Positions 53,733-62,905 of a DNA stretch of 64,000 nt are shown one piece after another; the stretch's first letter is position 1, and each line of letters starts with the position of its first letter. Source of the DNA: Pseudomonadota bacterium. GTDB taxonomy: Bacteria; Pseudomonadota; Alphaproteobacteria; Rhizobiales; Rhizobiaceae. The notes beneath the pieces were generated by a model, which worked only from the letters and a program-made list of their open reading frames with translations, was not told where the DNA came from and did no database searches. Made by a program: the position numbers and the translations under genes. The stretch is from positions 18,354-82,353 of the forward strand of contig JAEXYH010000041.1 of NCBI GenBank assembly GCA_023451735.1, in the 5' to 3' direction.

Positions 53733-55109
53733 TCAGCCCGCTTTTGCCTGCCGAATGGGTGCGCTTTGCGTCCATTCAGGCAGCCAGTCCTGATGCGCCT
53801 TCAAAAGATCCTCGGTCAGCGACCAGATCTGGTCGAGATCGAGTTCGGCGGCGGTATGCGGGTCCATCATGGCCGCGTGGAAAATGTGCTCGCGATTTTC
53901 CGTCATCAGCGCCTGAACCGTCAATTCCTGCACGTTGATATTGGTGCGCATCAGCGCCGTCAGTTGCGGCGGCAGATCGCCGATGAAGGTCGGCTGGACG
54001 CCGTTGTGATCGACAAGGCAGGGCACTTCAGCCGCGCAATTTTCCGGCAACGAGGTGATGCAGCCATTGTTGCGCTGGTTGCCGTAGATGACCGAAGGTT
54101 CACCGGTCCATACCGAGTTGATGATCGACGAGGCATACTCCTTCGATTGCTTGACCTCGATCTTTTCCGCCGAGCGATAGGCATCCGCCTGGCTTTTCCA
54201 GCGCTCGATCTGTTCGATGCAGCGCTTTGGATATTCATCGAGCGGAATGCCGAATTTTTCGATCAGGTCCTCGCGGCCTTCCTTGATGAAATAGGGTGTG
54301 TATTCGGCAAAATGCTCCGAGCTTTCGGTGACGAAATAACCGAGCCGGGTCAGCATTTCGTAGCGCACCTTGTTGGGGCAACGGGGGTTCCAGGTGGGTT
54401 TCGGCGCACGACCTTCACGGTAACCGCGCAGCAGGTCAGGATAGAGGTTGCGGTACGTACCGTCCTTCTGGCGATGCTCGAATTCGAGATAAAACGCCAT
54501 GTGATTGATGCCGGCCGAACGGTAGCGGATTTCCTCGTAAGGGATATCCAGATCATGAGCGAGTTCCATCGCGGTGCCCTGCACCGAGTGGCAGAGCCCC
54601 ACCTGCCGGATTGTCGGATATTTTTCCGCGATCGCCCAGGTATTGATCGCCATCGGGTTCACATATTGCAGCATGATCGCATTGGGGCAGACGGCGAGCA
54701 TGTCCTCGCAGATCTTCCACAGATGCGGCACGGTGCGTAAGCCCCGCATGATGCCGCCGACACCAAGCGTATCGGCAATCGTCTGACGCAGCCCGTATTT
54801 CTTCGGCAGTTCGAAATCGGTCACCGTGCAGGGTTCGTAACCGCCGATCTGGAAGGCGACAATGACGAAATCGGCATTCGCGAGTGCTTTGCGCTGGTCG
54901 TTGAACGTTTCCGCTGTCGCCTTGACGCCAAGCGTCGAAATGAGCTTGTTGACGACAATGGCGCTTTCTTCCAGCCGCTGCGGATTGATATCCATCAGCG
55001 CGATATGCGCCTCAGCCAATGCTGGCCGCTGCAGCACATCACCGATGATGTTCTTCATGAACACCGTCGAACCTGCGCCAATAAATGTAATCTTTGGATG
55101 TCCTGCCAT
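53733..55109 (-). CDS. Alpha-galactosidase-like NAD-dependent glycosidase, GH4 (MelA type)
   Basis: A 458-residue family 4 glycosidase, which cleaves via NAD-dependent oxidation/elimination and needs a divalent metal. NAD loop ITFIGAGSTVFMKNIIGDVL, LQYVNPMAINTWAIAEKYP, metal-ligand Cys/His in VGLCHSVQGTAMEL and AGINHMAFYLEFEH. These fit alpha-galactosidase MelA more than 6-phospho-glucosidases. The ATG at 55109 follows GGAGG; the GTG at 55115 sits on that site and is not used. It is the last gene of the agp-like operon. In S. meliloti, as I recall, a second GH4 gene (agaL2) lies at this place. Confidence 0.88.
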   Translation of the reverse strand: MAGHPKITFIGAGSTVFMKNIIGDVLQRPALAEAHIALMDINPQRLEESAIVVNKLISTLGVKATAETFNDQRKALANADFVIVAFQIGGYEPCTVTDFELPKKYGLRQTIADTLGVGGIMRGLRTVPHLWKICEDMLAVCPNAIMLQYVNPMAINTWAIAEKYPTIRQVGLCHSVQGTAMELAHDLDIPYEEIRYRSAGINHMAFYLEFEHRQKDGTYRNLYPDLLRGYREGRAPKPTWNPRCPNKVRYEMLTRLGYFVTESSEHFAEYTPYFIKEGREDLIEKFGIPLDEYPKRCIEQIERWKSQADAYRSAEKIEVKQSKEYASSIINSVWTGEPSVIYGNQRNNGCITSLPENCAAEVPCLVDHNGVQPTFIGDLPPQLTALMRTNINVQELTVQALMTENREHIFHAAMMDPHTAAELDLDQIWSLTEDLLKAHQDWLPEWTQSAPIRQAKAG

Positions 55110-55133
55110 GTGCACCTCCGGCCTTGGGCAATA

Positions 55134-56801
55134 TCAAGCGATCTCGAAAGCGGCCTTAACCAGCCGCTGCGTGTATTCGGTTTTCGGTTTCGAAAGGACG
55201 TCCTCGACCGATCCCTCCTCGACCACGCGGCCGTTCTGCATGACGATGACGCGGTGGCAGAGCGCCCGCACCACTTTCAGGTCATGGCTGATGAACAGGT
55301 AACTCAGCCCCCGCTCATCCTGCAGCTTGCGCAGAAGCTCGATGATCTGCGCCTGCACCGACAGGTCGAGCGCGGACGTCGGCTCGTCGAGCAGGATGAA
55401 TTCCGGCTCCAGCGCAACAGCGCGCGCGATGGCGATACGCTGCCGCTGGCCGCCGGAAAACTCGTGCGGAAAACGCGACAGGATGTTGGTCAGCATCCCG
55501 GCCGCATCGAGCGCATCACGCACCCGCTCCAGCCGCTCAGCGCGGGTCGCGCCGAGCCCGTTGACCACGAGGCCCTCCTCGATGATCTGGCCGATCGTCA
55601 TGCGTGGATTGAGCGAGGAGAACGGGTCCTGAAAGACGATCTGCATTCGCGCCCGCAGCGGTCGCATCTGTGCACGCGAGTGCGCATCGATCCGCTCGCC
55701 GGCAAAAGTGATTTCCGCAGCGCTGGGCTGGTTGAGCCGCAACAGCGACTGGCCGAACGTGGTCTTGCCCGAACCGGATTCACCCACCAGTCCAAGCGTT
55801 TCGTGCCGACGCAGTGTAAGGCCGAGACTGTCGACCGCCACCAGTTCCCGCAGATCCGGCTTGAAGAGACCGCCATGGCGCATCATGAACGACACCCGCA
55901 CGCCATTCGCCGAGAGCAGAACACCGGCATCCGGCGGCAGCGGACCGGCATTGCCATGTGGTTCCGAAGCCAGCAGTTTCTTCGTGTAGGCGTGGCGCGG
56001 ATCGGCAAAGATGCGCTCCGTCGTGTTGTGTTCGCGCATTTCCCCATGCTGCATCACGTAGACGTAGTCGGAAAACTTTTTCACGATCGTCAGGTCGTGG
56101 GTGATCAGCACCACCGCCATGCCGCGCTGCGTCTGCAAGTCGCGGATGAGGTTGAGGATCTGCGCCTGCACCGTCACGTCGAGCGCTGTGGTTGGCTCAT
56201 CGGCAATCAGCACGTCGGGATCGTTGGACAGCGCCATAGCGATCATCACCCGCTGCCGCTGGCCGCCGGACAACTGGTGCGGATATTGTTTCAGCCGCGC
56301 TTCCGGTTCCGGGATCTGCACCTGCTTCAGCAGATCGAGCGCCTTCGCCTCGGCCTGCTTCCGGTTGATCCTATTATGGGCACGGATCGCCTCGACGATC
56401 TGGCTACCCACCGTATAAAGCGGATTGAGCGAGCTCATCGGCTCCTGAAAGATCATCGATATGCGGTTACCGCGCAAAGCGCGCCGGGCACGCGGCGAAA
56501 ATTTCAGGATATTGTCACCGTTGAAACCGACCGTCGCCTTCGGCGAGATGGTCGCGCGTTTCGACAACAGCCCCATCACAGTTCGTGCCGTCACCGACTT
56601 GCCCGAGCCGGACTCGCCGACGATGGCAATCGTCTCGCCACGATAAAGCTGGAACGAGACATCCTTCACCGCCTCTACCGTGCCGTGCTCCACCTTGAAG
56701 GTGACGCCGACATTGCGGGCATCGATGATCGGCGTGCCCTTCTGTGCATCATGATCGAAGCGCGAGGACGGCGCGTAATTGTTGACGATTGCAAGAGCCA
56801 T
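55134..56801 (-). CDS. Fused dual-ATPase of alpha-galactoside ABC transporter (AgpD-like)
   Basis: A 555-residue protein with two ABC ATPase halves: VGESGSGKSVTARTVMGLLS near residue 48 and VGESGSGKTTFGQSLLRLNQ in the second half, signatures LSGGQRQRV and FSGGQRQRI, Walker B LIADEPTTALD and LLDEPTSALD. The C-terminal extension TEYTQRLVKAAF is typical of peptide-class ATPases. The family normally moves peptides; here the two flanking GH4 genes point to galactosides. The start at 56801 has GAGGACAG upstream; the frame open to 57197 is a shadow. Confidence 0.9.
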   Translation of the reverse strand: MALAIVNNYAPSSRFDHDAQKGTPIIDARNVGVTFKVEHGTVEAVKDVSFQLYRGETIAIVGESGSGKSVTARTVMGLLSKRATISPKATVGFNGDNILKFSPRARRALRGNRISMIFQEPMSSLNPLYTVGSQIVEAIRAHNRINRKQAEAKALDLLKQVQIPEPEARLKQYPHQLSGGQRQRVMIAMALSNDPDVLIADEPTTALDVTVQAQILNLIRDLQTQRGMAVVLITHDLTIVKKFSDYVYVMQHGEMREHNTTERIFADPRHAYTKKLLASEPHGNAGPLPPDAGVLLSANGVRVSFMMRHGGLFKPDLRELVAVDSLGLTLRRHETLGLVGESGSGKTTFGQSLLRLNQPSAAEITFAGERIDAHSRAQMRPLRARMQIVFQDPFSSLNPRMTIGQIIEEGLVVNGLGATRAERLERVRDALDAAGMLTNILSRFPHEFSGGQRQRIAIARAVALEPEFILLDEPTSALDLSVQAQIIELLRKLQDERGLSYLFISHDLKVVRALCHRVIVMQNGRVVEEGSVEDVLSKPKTEYTQRLVKAAFEIA

Positions 56802-56815
56802 GTTCTGTCCTCCAC

Positions 56816-57946
56816 TCAATATGGATCGACCGCATCGCGCAGACCGTCCCCCAGCGCATTGAACGCAAAGACGGTGACCAGCACGAAGCCGACGGGGGCA
56901 AGGATCCACGGATAGGACCCGATGACGGAATAGGTGGAGGTGTCCTGCAACATCAGGCCCCAGGAGATCAGTGGCGGCTTGACCGCGAAACCGAGGAAGC
57001 CGAGGAAGGATTCCAAGAGCACCACGCTCGGGATATGTAGCGTGACCGATACGATCACGTGGCTCATCACGTTGGGCAGAATGTGCTGGAAGATGATGCG
57101 GCGATCGGTTGCACCGACGGCGATGGCTGCGCGGACATAATCGATGCGGGAAAGCGCCATCGACTTGCCGCGCACCTCGCGTGACATCTGCGCCCAACCG
57201 AGCGCCGACATGACCACGACCACGAATGTCAGGAACACGTGGGTTGGCGCGGTGACCGGGATCAGCGAGGTGAGCGCCAGATAAAGCGGCAGTTGCGGGA
57301 AGGCCAGCACGACCTCGACGAAACGCTGGATCCAGGTATCCGCCGCTCCGCCGAAATAACCGGAAACGAGGCCGACCGTGGTGCCGATCACCGTGACGAT
57401 GAACACAACACTCAGAGCAATGGCGAGCGAAATGCGCGAACCATGAATGGCGCGCGACAGCACGTCGCGTCCGAACTTGTCTGTGCCGAGAAAATGCACG
57501 GGCTGGCCATCTGTGGCGCCGAAGAAATGGCGATCCATCGGGATGAGGCCGAACAGGTTGTATTCCGCGCCCTTCACGAAGAAGCCGAGATAATGCGGGT
57601 TATCGTAATCCGGCCCGACGATCGGCTGGAAAGTGACGGGATCGAGCTCCTCGGTTTCTGCAATGGCATAGACCCGCGGGAAGATGCTGAAACTGCCTTC
57701 CTTGTCGGTGAAGCTGATGGCCTGTGGTGGCGAAAAACTCGCATGGGTTTCCATCGGGTCCATCGGCGCGAAGAAGTTGGCGAAGATGGCAATGAGGAAC
57801 AAGAGGGCGACCAGGATCAGCCCGAGCATGCCGGTGACCGAGCGGCGGAAACGTCGCCAGACCAGCGCAACGTAACTTTCATTGGCCTGCTGTGGCTCGG
57901 CGACCGGTGTCATCATTGTTGTGGTGGTTTGATCGATCGCGGTCAT
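56816..57946 (-). CDS. Peptide-class ABC permease of alpha-galactoside system (AgpC-like)
   Basis: A 376-residue DppC-class permease, longer than usual because of an insert between the first span and the HFLGTDKFGRDVLSRAIHGS motif (residues about 70-140). That insert includes FPRVYAIAETEELDPVTFQP. EAA loop GATDRRIIFQHILPNVMSHV; C-terminus LGDGLRDAVDPY. This elongated form is typical of the oligosaccharide-linked subset. It lies one base after the AgpB-like gene and 14 bases before the ATPase gene. Confidence 0.9.
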   Translation of the reverse strand: MTAIDQTTTTMMTPVAEPQQANESYVALVWRRFRRSVTGMLGLILVALLFLIAIFANFFAPMDPMETHASFSPPQAISFTDKEGSFSIFPRVYAIAETEELDPVTFQPIVGPDYDNPHYLGFFVKGAEYNLFGLIPMDRHFFGATDGQPVHFLGTDKFGRDVLSRAIHGSRISLAIALSVVFIVTVIGTTVGLVSGYFGGAADTWIQRFVEVVLAFPQLPLYLALTSLIPVTAPTHVFLTFVVVVMSALGWAQMSREVRGKSMALSRIDYVRAAIAVGATDRRIIFQHILPNVMSHVIVSVTLHIPSVVLLESFLGFLGFAVKPPLISWGLMLQDTSTYSVIGSYPWILAPVGFVLVTVFAFNALGDGLRDAVDPY

Positions 57947-57947
57947 C

Positions 57948-58955
57948 TCACGCCCTCCCGAATTCGCGGACGCGCGGGTCGAGCAGGGCCAGCATCATGT
58001 CGGCGATGATATTGCCGATGATCAGCGTCGCCGCGAGCACCATCATGAAGGTGGCGGTGACATAGACGTCACCCACCGCCATCGAACCGACGATGGCCGG
58101 GCCAACGGTCGGCAACGAGAAGATGATCGCCGTCTCAATTTCGCCGGTGAGCATGTATGGCAACACGACACCCTGATACATGACGAGCGGATGTACGGCA
58201 TTCGGCACCGCATGGCGCATGATGACCGCGCCCTCTGACAGGCCTTTCGCACGTGCTGTCTCGACATATTGGGCATTCAGCGTATCGAGCAGATTGCCGC
58301 GCATGACGCGCATATTGTAGGCAAGCCCGCCGAATACGGCGATGGCGACGACCGGCCAGACATGGCTGACCAGATCCACGAACTTGGCCCAGGACCACGG
58401 CGCGCCGCCATATTGCGGCGAGAAGAAACTGCCGATCTCCGACACGTCGTAATGAAAGACCATGAAATAGACGAGCACCAGCGCCATCAGGAAGCGCGGG
58501 ATGGTCATGCCGAGGAAGGAGACGACCGACAGGACGTTGTCGATCCAGGAATATTGCCGGGTTGCCGCCCAGATGCCGAAACCGATGCCGAACAGCGATG
58601 CAAGGATGTGGCAGACGATGGCCAGAGCCAGCGTGCGCGGCAGGCGCTCGCCCACCACTTCGGCAACCGGCTTGTTGTAATAGAAGCTGTAGCCAAAATC
58701 GCCGCGCGTCACGATCCCGCTGATCCAGTTGAAATACTGCACCACCATCGGCTGATCGAGACCATGCTCGATACGATAGGCCTGCGCCTGCGCTTGCGCC
58801 TGTTCGAAGGATGCGCCGCCTTGGTTCATCAGCTGCGAACGGATGTAATCGGCATAATCGCCGGGTGGGGCCTGGATGATGGCGAATGTCACCACGCTCA
58901 GGATGAATAGCACCGGTATGGCGGAGCCGATGCGGGTCAACAGAAATCTCAGCAT
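57948..58955 (-). CDS. Peptide-class ABC permease of alpha-galactoside system (AgpB-like)
   Basis: A 335-residue DppB-class permease starting MLRFLLTRIGSAIPVLFILS, with FAIIQAPPGDYADYIRSQLM near residue 30 (the sugar-linked variant of the usual G-D-P motif) and the EAA loop ETARAKGLSEGAVIMRHAVP. It ends ADMMLALLDPRVREFGRA. A GGAGAGAG site precedes the ATG. It follows the binding-protein gene across two hairpins. Confidence 0.9.
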   Translation of the reverse strand: MLRFLLTRIGSAIPVLFILSVVTFAIIQAPPGDYADYIRSQLMNQGGASFEQAQAQAQAYRIEHGLDQPMVVQYFNWISGIVTRGDFGYSFYYNKPVAEVVGERLPRTLALAIVCHILASLFGIGFGIWAATRQYSWIDNVLSVVSFLGMTIPRFLMALVLVYFMVFHYDVSEIGSFFSPQYGGAPWSWAKFVDLVSHVWPVVAIAVFGGLAYNMRVMRGNLLDTLNAQYVETARAKGLSEGAVIMRHAVPNAVHPLVMYQGVVLPYMLTGEIETAIIFSLPTVGPAIVGSMAVGDVYVTATFMMVLAATLIIGNIIADMMLALLDPRVREFGRA

Positions 58956-58976
58956 TTCCGTCTCTCTCCTTTTGAC

Positions 58977-59033
58977 GGACGCCGGAGCGTCCGGATTTTA
59001 TCCTCTCCGGCCGCGCTTCACGCGCGACCGGTG
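58977..59033 (-). promoter_or_regulatory. Two small hairpins after the agpA-like gene
   Basis: GGACGC-CGGA-GCGTCC (58977-58992) is a perfect 6-base stem with a 4-base loop. A second, CGCGC-TTCAC-GCGCG, lies about 59013-59029. Both are in the 96-base spacer between the binding-protein stop and the permease start on the minus strand, without a T-run. Likely mRNA-stabilising elements. Confidence 0.55.
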
Positions 59034-59051
59034 GCTTCTTCTGGGAGGAGA

Positions 59052-61139
59052 TTACTGGGTCGGACCTTTGTCGCCCGGTTTGCCGGGCAACTGCTCGGCA
59101 AACAGTTCATACTTGCCCTGTTTGTCAGCGGCGACCCACATGCGTTCGCGGATGATGGCGTCTTCGGCCCAGTTGAACATGTTGATCGGCGTGCCGGCCG
59201 GAACGTTGGAGAAGCGCTTGTTGATGATCAGGGCGCCCGGATATTCCGTCAGTCCGATCGTGTAGAGATTTTCGGTGTAGAGCTTCTGGTACCGTTTCAT
59301 CAGTTCAGCCTTTTCGGCATTGTCCTGCGATGCGGTGAACTTGTTCACGACCTCGACCATTTCAGCCTCGAAAGGCATCATGTCGACCTGCTTGCCCTCC
59401 GGCGCGCGGTGGTTCCAGCTGGTGCGCGGGCCGACCGGCGCCAACTGCTCCGTGTTCTGCACCACTGAGAACAGTTCGGTGCTGTTGCGGCGAACCGCCC
59501 AGTCGAATTGGCCGCCGTAATGCTTGGCGTCACGCTGGTTGGAATCGAGCGTATTGAGAACGATGCGAATGCCAAGCTTGGCCATCTGACCCACCAGCCC
59601 TTCGGCAAGGCTCTTGTCAGTCGCGTAGCCGTTATTGACCAGAACCACGATCTCGACATTCTTGCCGCCCGCGGTGCCAGCCGGAAAATTGACGAAACCG
59701 TCATTGTCGGTATCGACCAGCCCGATCTTCTTCAGCGCCTCCTTGGCTTCCTCGAGATTGAAGGGGTAATAGACCGTGGAGGCACGATCGTAAAAACTCG
59801 TGCCGGAGGAAAGCCCGCCCGGATAGATGGCGGTGAAAGGCCCTTTAACCAACGAGTCCCCGACTGCCTTGCGATCGATCGCAGAGGTGACCGCCTTGCG
59901 GAATTCAGGGTTGCGGTTGAGTTCGCGGATCGCCTGGCCGCGTTCATCCGGGTTGCCCCAACCGTTGGCGGAGAAATTCATCAGGAGATTGTAGCCGGTG
60001 AGGCGCGGGCCGAAGGCGAGACGCGCCGGCGCATTCTCATCTGCCGCGCGCTTCAAGGAGGCGACAAAGTTCTCCGGCTGCTCGAGATTGGAAATATCGC
60101 CAGAACCGGCAACCGCCTGCACATCACGGTCGGCCCATGTCGAGAGCTTGTAGTGGATCTCGTTGAGATAAGGCAGCTGTTGGCCCTTCTCGTCGACCTT
60201 CCAGTAATAGGGATTGCGCCGCAGCACGATAATATCGTCGGAACGATAGCTGACCGGTGTCCACGCGCCCATGACCGGCATGTTCATGAATTCCGCAGGG
60301 AATGCATTCTTGAACTGGTTATAAGTATTTTTGGAATATTTCGGATGTTTCGGCTTTAGCAAATGCGACGGTCCGGGGCAGAAGGTCGGATAGGCCATCG
60401 TATAGAGATACTGTTTCGGAAACGCCGCCTTGAAGGTCCATTCGACAGTATAGTCGTCGATCTTTTTCAGCACCGTGCCTTCGCCAAACGCCTCTGGCGA
60501 CGCACCGCCGCCGAGCGGCGAGACATTCGGATCGAGAACGGCATCTTCCCAATAGAACATCACGTCATCGGCGTTGAAAGGTTCGCCATCGGACCATTTG
60601 GCCCCTTTGACGAGATGCATGGTAAGCTTGTGCCCATCTTCAGACCAATCCCAGCTCTTGGCGAGATTGGGCAACGGCTCCGTATCAGCGGCGTTGACCT
60701 GAAATAGTGGTGCGGTGCGGGTCAGGCATTCGGAGAGCGCGATATCGATACCGCCCCAGCCTTGGCTCTGGCCGGCAATGTAGTTCCAGCCTTCGGGTCG
60801 TCCGCCGACCACATGGCGCATCGTATCACCATAAACGCCGACGCCGTCGGGCATGTTGCCGGTCTTGTAGACCAGCGGCTCTTCCGGCAGGCGATCTTTC
60901 AGCGGCGGCAGCTTGCCGGCCTTTTCGAACTTTTCCGCCACCCATTCCGGCTGGCTGTATTGCGGCAGCGCCTTGAACTCCAGGATGGAATCGCGCGGCA
61001 CATAGGTGACCTTGCCTTCTGCCGGAAATTTCGGCGGTTCCGGAGGCGTGGTCGGCTCGAACGCGTGGGCCTTCAATGCACATAAAGAAACGCCGAGGCT
61101 GAGCACGGCAATGGTCGAGATTCTGGTCTGAAACGGCAT
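59052..61139 (-). CDS. Periplasmic alpha-galactoside-binding protein (AgpA-like, SBP_bac_5)
   Basis: A 695-residue binding protein, much longer than DppA-type proteins, which is the size of the S. meliloti AgpA group. Signal peptide STIAVLSLGVSLCALKAHA, then AGQSQGWGGIDIALSECLTR, PNLAKSWDWSEDGHKLTMHL and FNADDVMFYWEDAV, the SBP_bac_5 hallmarks. It would bind melibiose/raffinose-type galactosides in the periplasm. I start it at 61139, seven bases after GGAGG; an ATG two codons upstream (61145) is too close to that site. It is separated from the preceding GH4 gene by a strong hairpin. Confidence 0.88.
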   Translation of the reverse strand: MPFQTRISTIAVLSLGVSLCALKAHAFEPTTPPEPPKFPAEGKVTYVPRDSILEFKALPQYSQPEWVAEKFEKAGKLPPLKDRLPEEPLVYKTGNMPDGVGVYGDTMRHVVGGRPEGWNYIAGQSQGWGGIDIALSECLTRTAPLFQVNAADTEPLPNLAKSWDWSEDGHKLTMHLVKGAKWSDGEPFNADDVMFYWEDAVLDPNVSPLGGGASPEAFGEGTVLKKIDDYTVEWTFKAAFPKQYLYTMAYPTFCPGPSHLLKPKHPKYSKNTYNQFKNAFPAEFMNMPVMGAWTPVSYRSDDIIVLRRNPYYWKVDEKGQQLPYLNEIHYKLSTWADRDVQAVAGSGDISNLEQPENFVASLKRAADENAPARLAFGPRLTGYNLLMNFSANGWGNPDERGQAIRELNRNPEFRKAVTSAIDRKAVGDSLVKGPFTAIYPGGLSSGTSFYDRASTVYYPFNLEEAKEALKKIGLVDTDNDGFVNFPAGTAGGKNVEIVVLVNNGYATDKSLAEGLVGQMAKLGIRIVLNTLDSNQRDAKHYGGQFDWAVRRNSTELFSVVQNTEQLAPVGPRTSWNHRAPEGKQVDMMPFEAEMVEVVNKFTASQDNAEKAELMKRYQKLYTENLYTIGLTEYPGALIINKRFSNVPAGTPINMFNWAEDAIIRERMWVAADKQGKYELFAEQLPGKPGDKGPTQ

Positions 61140-61196
61140 CGTCATTCCTCCCTGACGGCAGCATCGCATCGGGCTGCCTTGCCTTAATGGCGATGG

Positions 61197-61226
61197 GGCA
61201 GTGATCCGCTCCTCCGGATCACTGCC
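61197..61226. promoter_or_regulatory. 12-base perfect hairpin between GH4 gene and agpA-like gene
   Basis: GGCAGTGATCCG (61197-61208) pairs exactly with CGGATCACTGCC (61215-61226) around a 6-base loop. It lies 11 bases beyond the GH4 stop codon, inside an operon, with no T-run on either strand. It may be a processing or protection element that sets different levels of enzyme and binding protein. Confidence 0.65.
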
Positions 61227-61237
61227 TTGCGTGAAGT

Positions 61238-62704
61238 CTAGCCTGCTTTCTTCATTGCGGTCTTTTCTGCGCGAAGCTCTTCAATGGAACGGACATTACG
61301 GCGGGCAGCACCCTGCCAGTCACGTGTCTTGACCTTGGAATGCGCCAGCCGTTCGCGCGCCGCGGGCACGGCATCGGCATATTGCGGCAGCCATCGGGCC
61401 TGCGCCACGACCATCTCGTCCACCATCTGCCAGACCTCCTCCGGCGTGGCGACAGCGCCGACCAGCGGATCGTGCAGCACGGCGAGTTTCAGAAGATCGA
61501 TATCGCCGGTGATGGCCGCATGAACCGACATGCGCTGGACGTTGATCGACGCCATACAGGTCGCGGCACATGCCTCCGGAATGGTGATGCCCGAGACCAT
61601 GTTGATGCCGAAACGGTCAACAAAACCGGGGGATTCAATGATGGCATCAGCCGGAAGATTGGTGATGACACCATTGTTCTTGACGTTGAAATGGCCGCGA
61701 TAAACGCGTCCCGTCTCCAGCGCTTCGAGAATATGGCTGGCATGTTCGTTGGAGCGTTTTGTCGGATCGATCGGCTTTTTCGCCTGTTCAAGGAACTGCG
61801 GAAACTCGGTCTCGAACCAGTTACGGGTTTCGGTCGAGTGACGCAGATAACCGCCAGTCTCGCCGTGGATCCAGTCCGACATGTCGATCCAGCGGGAAAT
61901 CTCCTCCGGCCGCTTGCGATACCACGGCAGGTATTCGGATAGGTGGCCGTTGCTTTCCGTCGAATAGACGCCGAACCTTTTCAGCACATCGATGCGCAGT
62001 TTTTCCTGCTGCGAGAACACCGGATGTGCCTCGAAAGCCGCGACCAGTTCGTCCTTACCGATCTTGCGGCCATTCAGCTTCAGTTCGGTGAACCACGTCT
62101 GGTGGTTGATGCCGGAGCAGATATAGTCGAGTTCATCGAGCGATTTGGCGCCTAAAACCTCGGCGATCTGTTCGGCGCCGTGCTGCACACCATGGCACAG
62201 GCCCACCGTATCGACCTTGCCGTATTCGATCGCCGCCCAGGTGTTCATCGCCATTGGGTTGGCATAGTTCAGGAATTTTGCACCGGGCTCTGCGACCTCG
62301 CGGATATCCTTGCAAAAGTCGAGAATGACCGGAATGTTGCGCTGGCCGTAAAGAATGCCGCCGGCACAGATCGTGTCACCCACGCACTGGTCGATGCCGT
62401 ATTTCAACGGAATGGCGATATCGTCGGCATAGGCTTCCAGCCCGCCCACCCGCACGCAGCTGATGACGTATCGCGCACCTTCCAGCGCCTTGCGGCGATC
62501 GGTCGTTGCCGTCACCTTGGCGGGAAGTTTGTTGGCGTCGATGATCGTCTGGAGGATCTCGCGGATCATGCCAAGATTGCGTTCGCTGAGATCGGTCAGC
62601 GAAAATTCCACGTCCTGAAATTCCGGAACGCAGAGAATGTCGGTGAACAGTTTTTTCGTGAAACCGACGCTTCCTGCGCCAATGATAGCGATTTTGAAAC
62701 CCAT
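61238..62704 (-). CDS. Alpha-galactosidase-like NAD-dependent glycosidase, GH4 (AgaL1-like)
   Basis: A 488-residue family 4 glycosidase: NAD loop MGFKIAIIGAGSVGFTKKLF, LNYANPMAMNTWAAIEYG, metal-ligand segment VGLCHGVQHGAEQIAEV and YICSGINHQTWFTELKLNG. Cytosolic; it would hydrolyse the imported alpha-galactoside. The ATG at 62704 has GAGGAT upstream; the open frame to 62860 runs into the regulatory region and is not used. It is the first gene of the agp-like operon and is divergent from the AraC gene at 62906. Sequence similarity to the second GH4 of this locus is only moderate, so they may have different substrates. Confidence 0.88.
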   Translation of the reverse strand: MGFKIAIIGAGSVGFTKKLFTDILCVPEFQDVEFSLTDLSERNLGMIREILQTIIDANKLPAKVTATTDRRKALEGARYVISCVRVGGLEAYADDIAIPLKYGIDQCVGDTICAGGILYGQRNIPVILDFCKDIREVAEPGAKFLNYANPMAMNTWAAIEYGKVDTVGLCHGVQHGAEQIAEVLGAKSLDELDYICSGINHQTWFTELKLNGRKIGKDELVAAFEAHPVFSQQEKLRIDVLKRFGVYSTESNGHLSEYLPWYRKRPEEISRWIDMSDWIHGETGGYLRHSTETRNWFETEFPQFLEQAKKPIDPTKRSNEHASHILEALETGRVYRGHFNVKNNGVITNLPADAIIESPGFVDRFGINMVSGITIPEACAATCMASINVQRMSVHAAITGDIDLLKLAVLHDPLVGAVATPEEVWQMVDEMVVAQARWLPQYADAVPAARERLAHSKVKTRDWQGAARRNVRSIEELRAEKTAMKKAG

Positions 62705-62787
62705 GAAGCAAATCCTCGTTGCAACTTCAAAGGCATGGCAAGCGCAAGCGTGACGACGATGTAAACGCCGCCAGTGCAGCAGATGGA

Positions 62788-62870
62788 ATACGCATAAGTG
62801 ACTGTATTCTGCTGAAATCGCTTCCGCAGGCCCTCCCTTCAACTTCTCCTCGAATTGCAATTATGCGTAT
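62788..62870. promoter_or_regulatory. Paired ATACGCATAA / TTATGCGTAT sites between agp operon and AraC gene
   Basis: ATACGCATAA at 62788-62797 and its exact reverse complement TTATGCGTAT at 62861-62870 lie 73 bases apart in the 200-base divergent promoter region. The second copy continues into a small ATTAT-GCGT-ATAAT palindrome (62860-62873). The arrangement fits binding of the adjacent AraC protein to one site near each promoter. Confidence 0.6.
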
Positions 62871-62905
62871 AATCAAGAACCGGACCAGAGAAGGATTATG
62901 CTATC

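Noticed and set aside
55005..56915. 636-codon open frame on the plus strand
   Set aside because: It is the mirror of the dual ATPase with Walker A and B motifs on the other strand; no support for coding.
56802..57197. Upstream extension of the alpha-galactoside dual ATPase
   Set aside because: It overlaps the permease gene and has no ATPase homology; the start at 56801 has a good ribosome site.
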